Of a DNA stretch of 64,000 nt, positions 1 to 11,158 are shown piece by piece. The stretch lies in the NCBI GenBank assembly GCA_021234155.1, contig JAJEKV010000027.1, positions 3,966,623 to 4,030,622 of the forward strand, read 5' to 3'. How positions within the stretch are numbered: the stretch's first letter is position 1; every line of letters starts with the position of its first letter. The DNA is from Isoetes taiwanensis. Its lineage: Eukaryota > Streptophyta > Lycopodiopsida > Isoetales > Isoetaceae. A program made the translations under genes and the position numbers. A model generated the notes under the pieces. That model did not search any database. It worked only from the letters and a program-made list of their open reading frames with translations, and had not been told where the DNA came from.

Positions 1-123
1 ACGCATAGACCCCCTAGTTTGCTGGCCCTAGTTGCCCATTATGGAAAATAATTTAAACAGAAACGGGGAGATTTTTGGAGGCAAATGCGAGAAACGACAA
101 AGCAGATAAAAAAAAAGCTAACC

Positions 124-475
124 TGAATGAGAAATGGGTTCGTCATGGGACACAATATTAAGACGAACATCCTTATCAAACTCAAGCATTGCCTGCAATA
201 TATTCTGTACTTCCGAACACATTAGAAATGGGAGATCCGAGGAGCTCCACACAAACAAATCCAGCTCCTTTGGATTGTCCCCCTTTTTGATCCGCCAATT
301 TTTTCAAGTGTGCAGCATTTAAATTTGCAGACCATGTGCTCGGCCTCCAAAATCGGCACTAGGATAAAATGAATGGGACGCGAATTTGAGCCAAGCAGAT
401 TTGCCCACATCCTTAGGAATTGACGTTGGCCTCTGCCCAAACACAAGGATGATGCCGCCTCCCTGTCTGAGAACA
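124..475 (-). pseudogene. possible degenerate exon of an unrecognised gene
   Basis: Read on the minus strand, this stretch gives protein-like segments including GRAHGLQ, then WSSSDLPFLMCSEVQNILQ and FDKDVRLNIVSHDEPISHS. It ends exactly at a plausible splice donor (CAG|GTTAGC in minus orientation). At least two in-frame stops interrupt the upstream half, so if it was an exon it is now broken, or part of it lies in another frame. I do not recognise the family. The rest of 1-1,090 shows no convincing gene. Confidence 0.25.
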
Positions 476-1094
476 AGCAGAGCCTAAGCATAGACACTCA
501 GGCCGATCAAAAACCCTACAGAAAATAAGGCTTCGTTCACAGAACCAAGCAAAACATGACTGTTGCTCGAGCTCTGGCATGCGGCTTGAGCTCTGAAGGG
601 AATAATGGGGATTTGGAATGCAATTCTTACAAATGAATGCATTAAAAAGAAGGCCGACATCCTGTTCCTGCTATCGGCTACACGGTAAGAAGAGCCTTGC
701 CCAGTAAGGATGGTGACCGCCAATTTACTGCCCTTAGCAGGTTTGGAGCAGTTTTTAGAATATACTAGGCATGTACCAATATATCTTTAGAATATGCTAA
801 AGGCCCACCCGCCCGAAGGTTTGCCCCCTAGGCAAGCCTACCCTTATAAGTTGATCACTGAAGGAAAGCATGTCTTTTAAAACTGTGACAACCATAAAAC
901 TACTGTTGAATAAAAGCAAGTGTGGGTTCCATCCGAAATATGCCCTTTTTAATGCAAATCGGCCGTCTGGCATAAAGTGTCGTTAATTAGGAGTAAATAA
1001 AGTGTGGCTAGTTAAAAGCATAGAGTACGAAAAGTTATATGCGAATAGAAATTTTAGACCATATTTATAGGGTTTAAGGCACTCCCGCCGTAGC

Positions 1095-2352
1095 ATGGAC
1101 ATGGCAGCAGCTTTGGAGCTTAATCCACTTCTATGGAGTGGCATTTGTGAGGATCTTCTACTCTTCCAAATACTTCCTCGCCTACCTGTGATTTATCGCC
1201 TTACTCTCAGAACTGTCTGCAAGTTTTGGAACAAACTTATCGTTTCTCAATTGTATTGGGAGCGCTGCGAATCCATATCTTCCACACCCTCTTTCCTCCT
1301 CAGAGTTATTATCGATAAGCAAACCAATCTGGCGCAGTTATATCACTATACAGCAAACTCTTGGCAGAACATTTCCACCCTTTTAATCCTCTACAAAATC
1401 TCTCATTCATATACACATGTATGTTCTGAGCATGGTTTGGTTTGCTTCGTGAAGGTGGCGCCTGGTTTCTTATCTTTAGCACTATGCAATCCGGTGTTGA
1501 ATGAATGGACAGATATGCCCTTATTGCTCGTCTCATATAAGACGGAAAGTCTGACTTCTATTATCTACAGAATTATCGCCAGAGAAGATGGATCTTTTTT
1601 CCTGCTAGTAGGGGACCACTCGATGATTTATCTGCTTGATACAAGAACGGATTCATGGGAGGATATTTTTGATTCCGAGGCCTTCTTCGGTTATGATGAT
1701 GATAACCCAGGTTTTAAGGATATGGTGGCTGTAGGAAATTCTATCTTTATTCTGATAGAAGCGAGTGATGATTACTTATGCTGTTATGTTTTTGCGTGAA
1801 ACGTGGACCCTGCTCGTAAGGTATGATTTGTTAGAGAAAGAAGTTTTTTTTTGTCCTGATCTAAACGAGAAACTTACCCCCCATGTCATGTCCATATTTG
1901 GGTTAAATGGGAAGCTGGTGATGGTGGGAAAAAGACGTGATTCTTCTCATGTTTGCTTTTGGAAGTTGGATGCAGAGTGGAGCCTCATTTTCATTCTCAC
2001 AGATCTTTCTCACATCTTTGCTGATAATCGGTTTGGATCTTATGTCACATTTGTTGAGGATCACAATCGACTTTACTATTCTGGCCGTCTTTCACGGACT
2101 CATGAATGTGTGGCAATTAATACCTCCAGTTTGATTGCAGATCAGAGATCATACCATTTTCTCATCAGCCTAGCCCTTCGAGCCAATTTTCTTTTCTATT
2201 TGCCTTTAAGCCCACAATCAAAAGACTTCTTTGAATGGATCTGGCACAATCTTTGCTTCTGTGCCAATTTTGCAGATGATTGTGCAGTGAAAAACATTGT
2301 TCATAATTCAGTTGACTCTAGGGCTTGGATAGATAAATATTGCAGCTCTTAA
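1095..2352 (+). pseudogene. F-box protein gene, frameshifted
   Basis: The first reading frame (234 aa) opens with a classic F-box: PLLWSGICEDLLLFQILPRL followed by RTVCKFWNKLI, near residues 10-52. F-box proteins bind SKP1 and present substrates to SCF ubiquitin ligases. The rest resembles a kelch-like or F-box-associated C-terminal region, with segments such as GSFFLLVGDHSMIYLLD and MVAVGNSIFIL. The frame stops at 1,797-1,799. A second frame takes over near 1,765-1,820 and continues the same kind of sequence (TWTLLVRYDLLEKEVFF, then NRLYYSGRLS) to a stop at 2,352. Together the parts make about 415 residues, a usual length for this class. One frameshift with an adjacent stop separates them. 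I see no convincing intron there, so I call it a broken gene; a sequencing indel is the alternative. The style is like the large F-box families of non-flowering plants. Confidence 0.72.
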
Positions 2353-3450
2353 GGCAAGATTTCACTTTCTTAGATAGTTTTCTGTGCAACAAAGGTTTTT
2401 TTTCTAAAATTTGGATTGGCTGAATCTGTTCTTTACAACATTGAAGAAGTGTTGTAGTTATGCATGCAAATCAATTCATCTTTTGAGAAGTATCATGTCC
2501 TTCATGCCTCCTTTTAGGTTAATAATCTCATTTTCATTTTCCAAACTGTTCTTTAGCATGTTTGCCTCAGCATCTCAGAGAATGTAGTTTTTGGTCTATG
2601 ATGTTCATTCCATTTAAAATTGCTGTGTGTTCGGATAGGTTAATTTTGCTATATTTGGAAGGCATCTTGCTTTATAATTTCAATTAAAAAGACATTCACG
2701 ACATGTAGCTGTCCTGTAACATGTTTAAAAAATAATTTATTATCTTCAAACTTTTCCTACCCTTGACATTATTAGCAAAGATCTCTTTGTCTAGCTTTGT
2801 CGACATTCTTTTTTCATAATGATCTTAGCTGTTTTCAGCTGGAAAAATATGAACACAACTTTGTACTAATTGGCAGGTGAAGTTTCAATTAATCCAAAGC
2901 AAAATTCAGAACAACGGTACTTTGAGGACTTGTGTTTGTTACATGTTTCAGACTCAGAAAACAATTGTGGTGGAAAGATTGCAACTGATGGACTCATATC
3001 ATCTGAGTTTCGAAGTACTATTACAACAGTGATAAAAAATGCTAGTAAGATGCAGAACATGTATCAAAGTTAAAGAAGATTGAGAAAGACAGTAAGATAA
3101 AATAAAAGGAAATGCAGCAGTCCAATGGAGTTAAAGCATTGATTCTGCAGTTATGCAAGAGAGGCTATAATGCAAGAGTAGCATGCAAGAGAAATCAAAG
3201 GTAATTAGCAAAAAGCAACTGGGTATCAGTTGAGAAGAGGAAGCATGATGCAAATCTTGCATCAGGCTTCAACGAAGACAAGCAAATTATGTGTGGAAAA
3301 CCAAAGGCAATTAGAGAACTCTAAAGTTATAGGACTCTGCAAGTCTCTCGAGGAAGGAGAAAATAAACGGCATTTCAGTTTCTAGTTCTTTTGTCTTCAC
3401 CTTTTACGGATTGGATTAAAAAGCTACTAAGGGAAATGACGATTGCTCAC
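2353..3450. other. no recognised gene
   Basis: AT-rich sequence downstream of the F-box gene. A 67-codon plus-strand reading frame at 2,870-3,073 begins just after a possible acceptor (TTGGCAG) but matches no family I know. I see no repeat structure or RNA gene. Confidence 0.4.
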
Positions 3451-3514
3451 ACAAGATAGTGGAATTCTTTATTAAAAGAGAGACCGGGTACAACAAGAGT
3501 TAGGGAGAAGTTCA

Positions 3515-3690
3515 ACCGCCCAACCATGGAACCAGCACTCCTACCGCCCAACCATGGAACTAGTACTCCTGATCACAAGCACTTTTGATCACAGAAATAT
3601 CCCACTAGAAGTCCCCAGGACTCTGCCGCTAGTTCCTTCCTTGAACTAAGATGGACTCTGCCGCTAGTCTCACACTTTTCAGAGTTGCCC
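3515..3690. repeat. short tandem duplications
   Basis: Two imperfect direct repeats sit side by side. One is CCGCCCAACCATGGAACYAG followed by ACTCCT (near 3,518 and 3,544). The other is GGACTCTGCCGCTAGT (near 3,618 and 3,653). The sequence from 3,690 to 3,890 is GC-richer and unrecognised. Confidence 0.5.
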
Positions 3691-3891
3691 AGCATTCAGT
3701 CAGATCCGGGCCAGATATGCTCCCTTAGTACGGCCGGACTTGCCCCTACATTTGCTGATGAACACGCCGTCAGTACGTGCTCTGGGGTCATACATTCAGG
3801 AGGTACTGGATCTCCGAGCTCACCTTTGCCCCCGCCTAGCTGCCCGCTCAACGAAGGTTCTGGGAACAGCTGATTCTTTAAAATGGCGGGC

Positions 3892-4313
3892 TGTTACGAA
3901 TACATTCTAAAAGTTAGTCATAGTGCACCATCAAATATAGAATTAGCTACTCTATTACTGGTTATCTATGATTGGCATAGATTAAGGGATAAGATGATGC
4001 TAATCTTAGTTTGGTGTATTACAGAGCCAAAGCCAATAATGGACTATTGGGCAAGAATAGATCCTTGAGGGTTTAAAAGGACATGCCTTGGAGAACAAGG
4101 GCATCATTGGTAGCCTTCCGAACATTGGCTCTGAGAGATTGCATCTTAGTTCAAGGAAGGAAGGAAGAAAGGTATTTTTATCGTCCACGGAGACCAATCG
4201 ATCTATGGGACCCAATACAAAAGCGCAACAAGCGGATTACTACCCGGATTAAAAAACCCCTGCCCCGAGGGGTTTTCGAGGGAAAAATCGTGGCAGCAAT
4301 CAGCCTGCTGACA
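3892..4313. mobile_element. possible solo or 3' LTR
   Basis: The block begins TGTTACGAATAC and ends GCTGACA, so it has TG...CA ends, and it lies directly beside the Gypsy chromodomain fragment. It contains a dispersed hairpin-like repeat (about 4,166-4,300) that recurs at 6.4 kb and 10.3 kb. There is no clear polypurine tract next to it and no second LTR copy was found in the window. The LTR call is therefore an inference from position and ends only. Confidence 0.3.
4166..4300. repeat. dispersed repeat containing a GGATTAAAAAACCCC core, copy 1
   Basis: The shared sequence reads CGTCCACGGAGACCAATCG, then GGGACCC, and later GGATTAAAAAACCCC followed by an imperfect inverted GGGGTTTTCGAGGGAAAAA. 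Copy 2 lies near 6,396-6,530 and a partial reverse-oriented copy near 10,265-10,345. The GGGG/CCCC arms can form a stem. It may be a conserved part of an LTR or LINE family. Confidence 0.6.
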
Positions 4314-4394
4314 AACTATTCCAATATACAAAATGCAAAAACACACAAATATATACACTCATGCACCGCACCCGTGCGCAGGTAAACTTTCCTG

Positions 4395-5100
4395 TAAGCT
4401 TCCAAGAAAGGTAAATAATGCTCAAAATAATCCTCTGTTTTCCATTCTGCTTCGGTATGTGGCATCTCCTTATACTTCATCAAATATTTGCGATTAGTAC
4501 CACGACCCTTATGCCTCATAATCATCTCAGGTTGATACAGTGGATTATCATCCACTATACGTGCGGTACCAGCTGTGGGTTAACTTCTTTAAATGGCCTA
4601 AGACATTCCACATTAAAAGAATTATGCTTCTTCCAAGTATCCGGCAATTCCAACCTAAACATTATCATTTATCTTTTCAGTGATCCTAAAAGGTCCATAA
4701 AATCTAGTAACAAGCTTGTGCCTTTTTCTGTTCGGAAGATGCACGTCTTTGCTTAATGATTCTAATGACTACCCAATCATCCACCTGATATAGAACCTGT
4801 CTGCATTTCTTGTTCACTTGACGAGTGTACCTTTCATGAGCAACACTTTCAAAACATCATGAGCTTTTAATGTCTTTCTTCAAGGAATAAAGCTTGCATA
4901 CTTACTCAGACGATCCACAATAGTTCAAACCTGATCATTACGTTGTCTTCTCCATGGAACACGAACAAAGTCCATACTGATATGTTGAAAAGGTTTTTCT
5001 GAAATACTTAGTGCCATCAATAATCCTGGTACCTTGGCATAGGAGTCTTTGATTTCCTGACACATAAAAGTCGCATTTAATCAAAGTGGGTCACATGCCA
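4395..5100 (-). mobile_element. Ty3/Gypsy chromovirus pol fragment (integrase plus chromodomain), decayed
   Basis: Minus-strand remnants of the end of a Gypsy polyprotein. At 4,910-5,080 the integrase core reads PFQHISMDFVRVPWRRQRND, then a stop, then TIVDRLSKYASFIP, matching the usual SMDFV / VVDRLSKYAHF region that carries a catalytic Asp. At 4,400-4,555 a chromodomain is readable: PEMIMRHKGRGTNRKYLMKY, EAEWKTEDYFE, FLEAYRK. The segment between (4,560-4,850) encodes degenerate linker sequence in several frames. Integrase inserts the cDNA and the chromodomain of this clade directs it to chromatin. Stops and frame changes show that it is dead. No gag, protease or RT is visible in the window, so only the 3' part survives. 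Confidence 0.75.
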
Positions 5101-5109
5101 TTCCCATTT

Positions 5110-5710
5110 TTTTTGGGAACCTTGTTATTTTACACAAAAAGGACGTGCGAAACTTTTAAAACTGCATTATTGCTTTAGATAATGCCTTTTTTCCTGTGTG
5201 AAAAAAAATGTTAAGGAAAATTACCTGGTCTACGTTTCTCGGTTTGTGAGTCGAGAAGATATGATAAAGAGCACAACTAAAACCAATAACAATGCTATCT
5301 CTCTGTAAACAAAGTGCTAACCTGCCCTGTATTTTTATTCATATGTAATTTCATTACATTGTATTTTACAGTAGTTGAAGAGACCATGATGGTCGGACTG
5401 ACACAAATATCACATCATCTTCACATACAGACCACCTACTGGGAACAATGTGTGGAGCAAGGTCCGAGGTATTCCAAGCCACGAGAGCTACTTGAAGAAA
5501 ATAAAAATTTGAATGCGTTGACCTATCCAATGCATGTCGCCAACCTCTTCTCGTCCTCTTTCTTTAATGAACAGGTCTGTCCATGGCTCCTGATCATGTC
5601 CTTTCTGTTTGCGATCTGTACTCGAAAAGACAAAATTAAGTTAATGCAATTGATGCTACGGACAATACAAATAAAAAAACAACAAATTTTAAGGGCAATT
5701 TCTGAAGAAA
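5110..5710. other. no recognised gene
   Basis: Mixed sequence between the Gypsy fragment and the palindromic minisatellite. A stray unit of the minisatellite (TCTCGGTTTGTGAGTCGAGAAG) occurs near 5,238-5,259. A 215-codon frame running from 5,314 into the repeat has no recognisable domain and is probably fortuitous. Confidence 0.4.
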
Positions 5711-5714
5711 CCAG

Positions 5715-6272
5715 GTTTGAGGGCCTTTCTCGCCTCGCGAGTCGAGGAAGGCAACTTAGAGTGACAAAGGCAAGTCTGAGGCCCTTTCTCGACTTGCGGT
5801 CGAAAAAGGCACCTCAAATGAAAAAATCAGATCTAAGGGAATTTCTCGACTCGCAGTTCAGATTGAAAATGCATGTTGGAGGGCTTTTCTCGACTCGCGA
5901 GTCGAGAAACATAGCTCCGAGCAAAAAAAAAGGGACTTTTTTTCTCCCTTTTTTTTTTTAAAGAAAAAACAAGTTTGAGTCCCTTTCTCAGTCGAGAAAG
6001 GCCTAAGGCCCCTCTGAGGGCCTTTCTCGATTCGCAAGTCGAGAAACATAGCTTAGAGAAAAAAAAAACTTTTTCTCCTCTTTTTTTTTTAAGTAGGAAA
6101 AAAAAAAGTTTTGTGAGGGCCTTTCTCGACCTGCGAGTCGAGAAACACCCTCAAGGCCCCTCTGGTGGCCTTTCTCGACTCGAGAAAGGCAGCTCAGAGT
6201 GAGAAACGCAAGTCTGAGGGCCTTTCTCGACTCGCAAATCGAGAAAGGCAGCTCAGAGTGAGAAACGCAGTT
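5715..6272. repeat. minisatellite built on a TCGACTCGCGAGTCGA palindrome
   Basis: About eight degenerate units of roughly 55-75 bp repeat the pattern GGGCCTTTCTCGACTCGC, GAGTCGAGAAAGGCA, GCTCAGAGTGAGAAACGCA. At 5,887-5,910 the core is a perfect 24-bp palindrome centred on CTCGCGAG. Other units carry one or two mismatches per arm, and A- or T-rich spacers separate some of them (5,920-5,970, 6,060-6,110). The two strands can each fold into short hairpins. Confidence 0.8.
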
Positions 6273-6395
6273 TTCAGGGCCAGAGGTTATTTTTGCAGAG
6301 GTACCATTGTATCTAAACCTATGCATTAAACCTATGAAGTGTCTAAGCCTATGCATTAAACTTATGAATAGAATAGAATAGAATAGTTTTTTTAA

Positions 6396-6530
6396 CGTCC
6401 ACGGAGACCAATAGGTCATGGGACCCATACAATGGGCTAGTACAATCATTACTACTAGGATTAAAAAACCCCTGCCTCGAAAGGTTTTCAAGGGAAAAAC
6501 CTTTGCAGTAATGATGATACTAGACAAGCT
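6396..6530. repeat. dispersed repeat with GGATTAAAAAACCCC core, copy 2
   Basis: Collinear with 4,166-4,300: ACGTCCACGGAGACCAATAG, GGGACCCATACAATGGG, then AGGATTAAAAAACCCCTGCC and GGTTTTCAAGGGAAAAACC. It is not attached to recognisable LTR ends. From 6,540 to 7,050 I see only AT-rich sequence and short TAAACCTATGAA-like repetitions (6,340-6,780). Confidence 0.6.
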
Positions 6531-7054
6531 TAGATAATGACTACTGAGGGCTCAATAATTGCCGACGTTTATCTAGAACCTCAAGTATGTATAATGCCAA
6601 GTCATGCACAGATGGTGCGCTGAGAAGTTGTGGAATAAACAACTATGCAAATCTAAAACTATAATAAAACTATATAATAAACCTATGAAAGCACACTGAA
6701 ATGATTAAACCAATGTAAACCTATGAAAAAGCCATGAAACCCTATTAAATTTATGCTTAAACCTATAATATATAAATCTTGTGCAACATTGTGTTAAGAA
6801 CTATAGAGGACGATCATGTGCGTCAAAGAGTACGTCCCCATTTTGTGTCTTAAACCTTCAAAGTGACAACATAATGCGTAATATGTGAACATAGAAGCAC
6901 ACACATAAAAATAGAAATTGGGGACGTATAAATAGATGTCAATTTATATATAACATTTTAATCATTCATACCCATTAGTCTTAGAAATATGCCATTGGCC
7001 ACGCTATACCCACCTTTTTTCTTACCTACACTCTATATTCCGCTTTTCTCTCTC

Positions 7055-7190
7055 AATATTCACCTTTTTTTTTCCACCCATGGTTAAGTTCGAAATTTGA
7101 AAATTTAAAAGGGGGGAGATTCGGCTTTTTTCCCACCCATGCTTAAGTTCAAAACTTGAAAATTTAAAGGGGGAAGATTTGGTACATACC
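7055..7190. repeat. direct duplication of about 62 bp
   Basis: Two neighbouring copies of CCCACCCATGSTTAAGTTC, then RAAATTTGAAAATTTAAA and GGGGGGAGATT, near 7,074 and 7,133, separated by a few bases. Confidence 0.55.
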
Positions 7191-7394
7191 TTTGAAAAGA
7201 AGAGATTTAGTATAGTGCCGAGATTTGGTACACTTACGAAATTGTGGCTATGGCGAACTCCCAAGATCCTGGCTATGGCATGGAAGCGGAGCTATGACTT
7301 CTGGCCTCGCCAGGTGAGAATGAGCATGTTCTGAAAAGGGCACATTTAGATAAAATTCAGATAAAGAAAGCCGAGTCTTTCCATTGCTTTGGAA

Positions 7395-7575
7395 GGAATG
7401 ACTATGGCATAACCGGCCCTTCAAGACCAGCTATGGGAAGAACGGCTCTGCTCTGCCCTTCAAGAACAACTATGGGAAGAACGGCTCTGCTGTTCAAGAA
7501 CAACTAGGGAAAGACCGGCTCTACTATGCCCTTCAAGAACGGCTATGGCAAGAACGGCTCTGCCGGAACGACTCT
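7395..7575. repeat. minisatellite, unit about 45 bp
   Basis: Four imperfect units of the form GCCCTTCAAGAACAACTATG, GGAAGAACGGCTCTGCT. The last unit ends near 7,565. The reading frame that crosses it has no family resemblance. Confidence 0.7.
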
Positions 7576-7794
7576 TCAAAGATCAAATCGGTGATGACGC
7601 TCCATTTGTCAATCAAATAGTAGGGACTAGCAGCATATTTTTAAATGGGGCCTGTCGGAAGCACTTATTGAAGCAGACTCCGCAGATCTGGCGACCTCCT
7701 TGTGTAGGTTTTTTTCTATATGCAGGTCCAGGTCCGGCGGGAGGCTGGGCATAGTCCTGCAGGGCATGAAATCGGTCCCTGCCTAGGGATTTTT

Positions 7795-7822
7795 GCAGGG
7801 GTTCGATCCCCTGAGGGGTCCG
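7795..7822 (+). other. possible tRNA-like box B (SINE-type internal promoter)
   Basis: GGGGTTCGATCCCC fits the RNA polymerase III box B consensus (GGTTCGANNCC). I cannot build a full tRNA cloverleaf around it and no clear box A is visible 30-60 bp upstream. It could be the head of a decayed tRNA-derived SINE, or chance. Confidence 0.18.
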
Positions 7823-8394
7823 AGCGCTTGTCGAACAAATTTCTTTCGAGCATGAAATTTCTGCTTTGTTTCAACAATCCAGGGCAGTTAATCCAGGGCA
7901 GTTCTTGAAGACCCAACACACAGTCCAGGGCCGTGGAGATGCTAATACAGGAGCTGGGGAGCTTTCATAAACTGGAGGATGAATTAAAACAGGGGTCAAA
8001 GATGTCGAAAATGGAGCTGCCACAAACTCAGAGTCGCTACTCTCTGATGAAGAGTTCGCTCCAGTTGCCGAGGTAGAGTAGACGGAAATAATCATCATGT
8101 CCCAACAGAATAATAAGTGACCCATATAGATCTGCAATCTGTCTATGATTGTAGTATATCGATCTGTATCTAGAGAGCTGTCTTTCTGTTAGGCTGAAGT
8201 GATAGTTCCACAAGAACCACCATAAGCAGTGAATTCCGGATCAGGAGAAAGGTTGTCCCACATGGCAACTTTATGGCAGATAGGATCCATTGGGTAGTTT
8301 TCATGAAGGAAGGAGGCTGAATCAGAGGACAGTGATGCAGAGCTTGGGAGATTTGCAAGAGTGCGAAGAAATGCCAAATTTTTAGGGTTTAAAT

Positions 8395-8495
8395 GGTGAT
8401 ATCATTCACCACATAATTCGCCACATGCACCACATGTCACGACATGATTCACCACATGTACGACATGTCACCATATGATTCACCACATTAGTACA
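8395..8495. repeat. CACCACAT-type short tandem repeat
   Basis: Repetitions of ATTCACCACAT, CACCACATGTCACGACATG and related 8-20 bp units. The rest of 7,830-9,500 is AT-rich and shows no recognisable gene. Confidence 0.6.
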
Positions 8496-9507
8496 CCTTG
8501 CAACAAACATATCAGGCGTCACATGGGATAACTAATACCTTCAAATTTACGAATTCATCTTGCATAGATTAAAAATTCTGGTCTCTTTTGTGTATTGCCT
8601 TCATTTTAGAGAATAGACGTTTGAATCCATATCCCAAGTTGGCTTCTTCTATGGAGATATTTGGTGTCTGACTCAGTCAAATAAACATATATGTTGTTTA
8701 AATCGTCGTTTCTCATACGACAATGGTATGTTTCGAAGACTGTTGCTAGACATATTTTGTCTATCCAATTCTTATTTGTTTATGTAGTTCATTTTCTAAG
8801 AAATAAGTAGTTTGTTCTCCTTTCCTCTGAATTCATATATTGTATGAGTCTTAGAAAGCCATGCCCCTTGGATGTAAACCCGCAATTGTTAGAATTCTAA
8901 ATGAATTCAGTTCAATTATATGCATGCCATCTATATAATCTTAGATTGATTTATGTATATGTATGCAATATATTATTACAATATATATAATATTCATAGG
9001 CAAATGTTAAATGGAATATTTATGTAAGAAGGCATCGTCAGTCATTAAAAATGACAGGGCATGATTAGATATGTAATAATTATAATAGGATATTAAATCT
9101 CTACTCTGTTTCGATTCCTCTGTTCCTTTGTTTACTCTTCTTTCTCTTAACTGAATTGCTCTCCCGCCTAATCAATCCGACACTGTAAAACACAAAAGTT
9201 TGTTGATGGCGACTGTGTTTCTGGTCGACGTCAAATTTGGCGAGTTGCTGGTAAGAAAGGGTTGTATTTCTTTATGTTATTCTGTCTCCTTGTGATCACT
9301 GACGTTTTAAGCATGCTGTAGGAGCTGGAGGGAGTTGCAGTAGCACCAGATAAAGAAATCACTGCTGTTGGTTCGAATCGAAAAAATATTCTCGCCTTCA
9401 CGGTATCGATGGGCAAAAGAATCTTCTTCATTTGGCGGATGGGAGCTTTTTTGCTTGCGAAAACAACATAACCCGGCGGCACCGCTCTTACGTGTTTCAC
9501 ATCAAAT

Positions 9508-10048
9508 AATCGCATCGATCCGAGACATCGGATCACCATTCTAGAATGGGACGAGCATGCATGTCATGCATGCATGCGGGCGGCGCATGCCCATTTTGGG
9601 TTGGGAGTTCGCTATTTCAGGCAGCGTTTACGATCCACGTCTCATCGGCGCTTCCTCTTCTCTCGCCAGCACCTTTATTCTCTTTGAATTGTTTCCGGGC
9701 GGGGAGGGGCTTCTTCACACTTTGGTTTAGCCAATTTGGCGTATCTTTCTTGCTATCCTTTATCGGCCTTTGGCCTCGTCCCCGTGACCTGGCCCTTGAT
9801 CCTAGTTTGTAAGGAAGTTCTCTCGGTAGTCGGCGCTTTGTTGGTTTCTTGCGAGTCCCATTCTAGAATCGCATCGATCCGAGACATCGGATCGCCATTC
9901 TAGAATGGGACGAGCATGCATGTCATGCATGCATGCGGGCGGCGCATGCCCATTTTGGGTTGGGAGTTCGCTATTTCAGGCGCGTTTTACGATCCACGTC
10001 TCATCGGCGCCTTCCTCTTCTCTCGCAGGGCCTCCTTATTCTCTTTGA
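9508..10048 (+). repeat. 180-bp direct duplication with a third boundary copy
   Basis: 9,508-9,688 and 9,867-10,048 are near-identical, offset by 359 bp. Each carries CATCGATCCGAGACATCGG, the palindrome CCATTCTAGAATGG, an ATGCATGCATGC tract and GGCGGCGCATGCCC. The sequence before copy 2 (GGCGCTTTGTTGGTTTCTTG, CGAGTCCCATTCTAGA; 9,829-9,866) is repeated at 10,519-10,555, exactly where the B3 fragment begins. Confidence 0.8.
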
Positions 10049-10257
10049 ACCCACCCTCCCCCTTCTTTGTTTATTGTACAAGTTCTGTTTATCATGTTTT
10101 TCCACCTGCTGGGTGATGCTTTTTTTCCACCCGCTGGGTGATGCTATTCTCTGGTATATTTCTCGTTTGTTGTGTTGGTGATGTGCAGGTACAGGTTGGC
10201 GAGCGGCATCCGTTTCGACTTCTCCATGCGGGGGTTTTTGGGAGCGATTCTATGCCT

Positions 10258-10360
10258 TACGTTTGTCTAAGCCCCTTGCCGAAGGCTTATCACTAGGGTT
10301 TTTCCTCGAAAACCCGAAAGGGCGGGGTTTTTTAATCCCGGTGATAAGCTTTCGGCAGGT
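10258..10360. repeat. hairpin-forming dispersed repeat, copy 3 (opposite orientation)
   Basis: An inverted repeat of GCCGAAGGCTTATCAC with GTGATAAGCTTTCGGC encloses GGGTTTTTCCTCGAAAACCC and GGGGTTTTTTAATCC. The inside is the reverse complement of the core found at 4.25 and 6.47 kb. The flanking arms make a stem of 14-16 bp. Confidence 0.65.
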
Positions 10361-10566
10361 ACATCAGCCACTCATCTATTAGCATTGTATTTGTTTTGGG
10401 GTCCAAATGATATAATTGGATTTTCCCTTTATTTTTCGTGGGTAGTTCGCATGTGTGCGGCTACCCACTGTCCACCATTGTAGAAAATCTGCTGAGATGA
10501 ATGAGAAGCCTATCTATCGGGCGCTTTGTTGGTTTCTTGCGAGTCCCATTCTAGAACGGCACGAAC

Positions 10567-11158
10567 TTGACAGCAAGAGCTCTTGATGGGACTTATCGTG
10601 TAAAACCTCTTGATAATTGGGAACTTGGCGCTCCTAGCGATAATGGACCTGCTAATACAAATAAAAAAGATGGGCGTGATATTAACAAGGATTTTCCTGT
10701 GCATGTGGATGTGGATGCCGAGAATGAGGTTTTTGTTACTGACGATGATTTATCTGATGAAGAAGAACCAGTATCAAAGAAAGCATTCCGTGTTCCTCTC
10801 CTGAAAGCTAACTTCAACAGAGGCCTGGTACTGCTGTATTATCTTTTGCTTTCAAGTATTATAAATGTTTTGAATTACTACTCCTTTCTTTTTGCTTAGA
10901 TACTAGAACAAGAAGATAGGTGGCGAAATCCTCCCAAAGGATCCACTGTGGTAATTATCGGACCTGGTGATCAGAAAGCAGGGTTAGCAAGCAAAAAAAA
11001 GCAAGCATTGTCTCAGCCATGGTTGGAATGCTTTCAAAAAATTGTTTGGCTTACGACTTGGTGATATCTTAGAATTTAAATTGCATGGAGATGAACTTCA
11101 ATGGAATATGAAAGTTCTGGAAGGTGCAGCTTTACATAGGCTGAAGCCTCGAAGTTAA
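10567..11158 (+). pseudogene. B3-domain (REM/VRN1-like) gene fragment
   Basis: Two exons of a plant B3 DNA-binding protein. Exon 1 (to 10,827) encodes an acidic linker (VFVTDDDLSDEEEPVSKKA) and the start of a B3 domain (FRVPLLKANFNRGL). It is followed by a 72-bp intron and exon 2 from 10,900: EQEDRWRNPPKGSTVVI, and after a frame change SKHCLSHGWNAF and GLRLGDILEFKLHGDELQW, the typical end of a B3 barrel. The frame breaks in a run of eight A at 10,993-11,000; restoring one base restores alignment with the related locus at 18 kb. The first B3 domain and start codon are missing: the fragment starts at the duplication boundary near 10,556, so it is 5'-truncated. Confidence 0.72.

Noticed and set aside
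5314-5961. A 215-codon open frame
   Set aside because: Its second half is a translation of the palindromic minisatellite and its first half has no domain, so it is probably fortuitous.
7760-7830. A tRNA gene
   Set aside because: Box B fits, but the T stem, anticodon arm and acceptor stem cannot be built.
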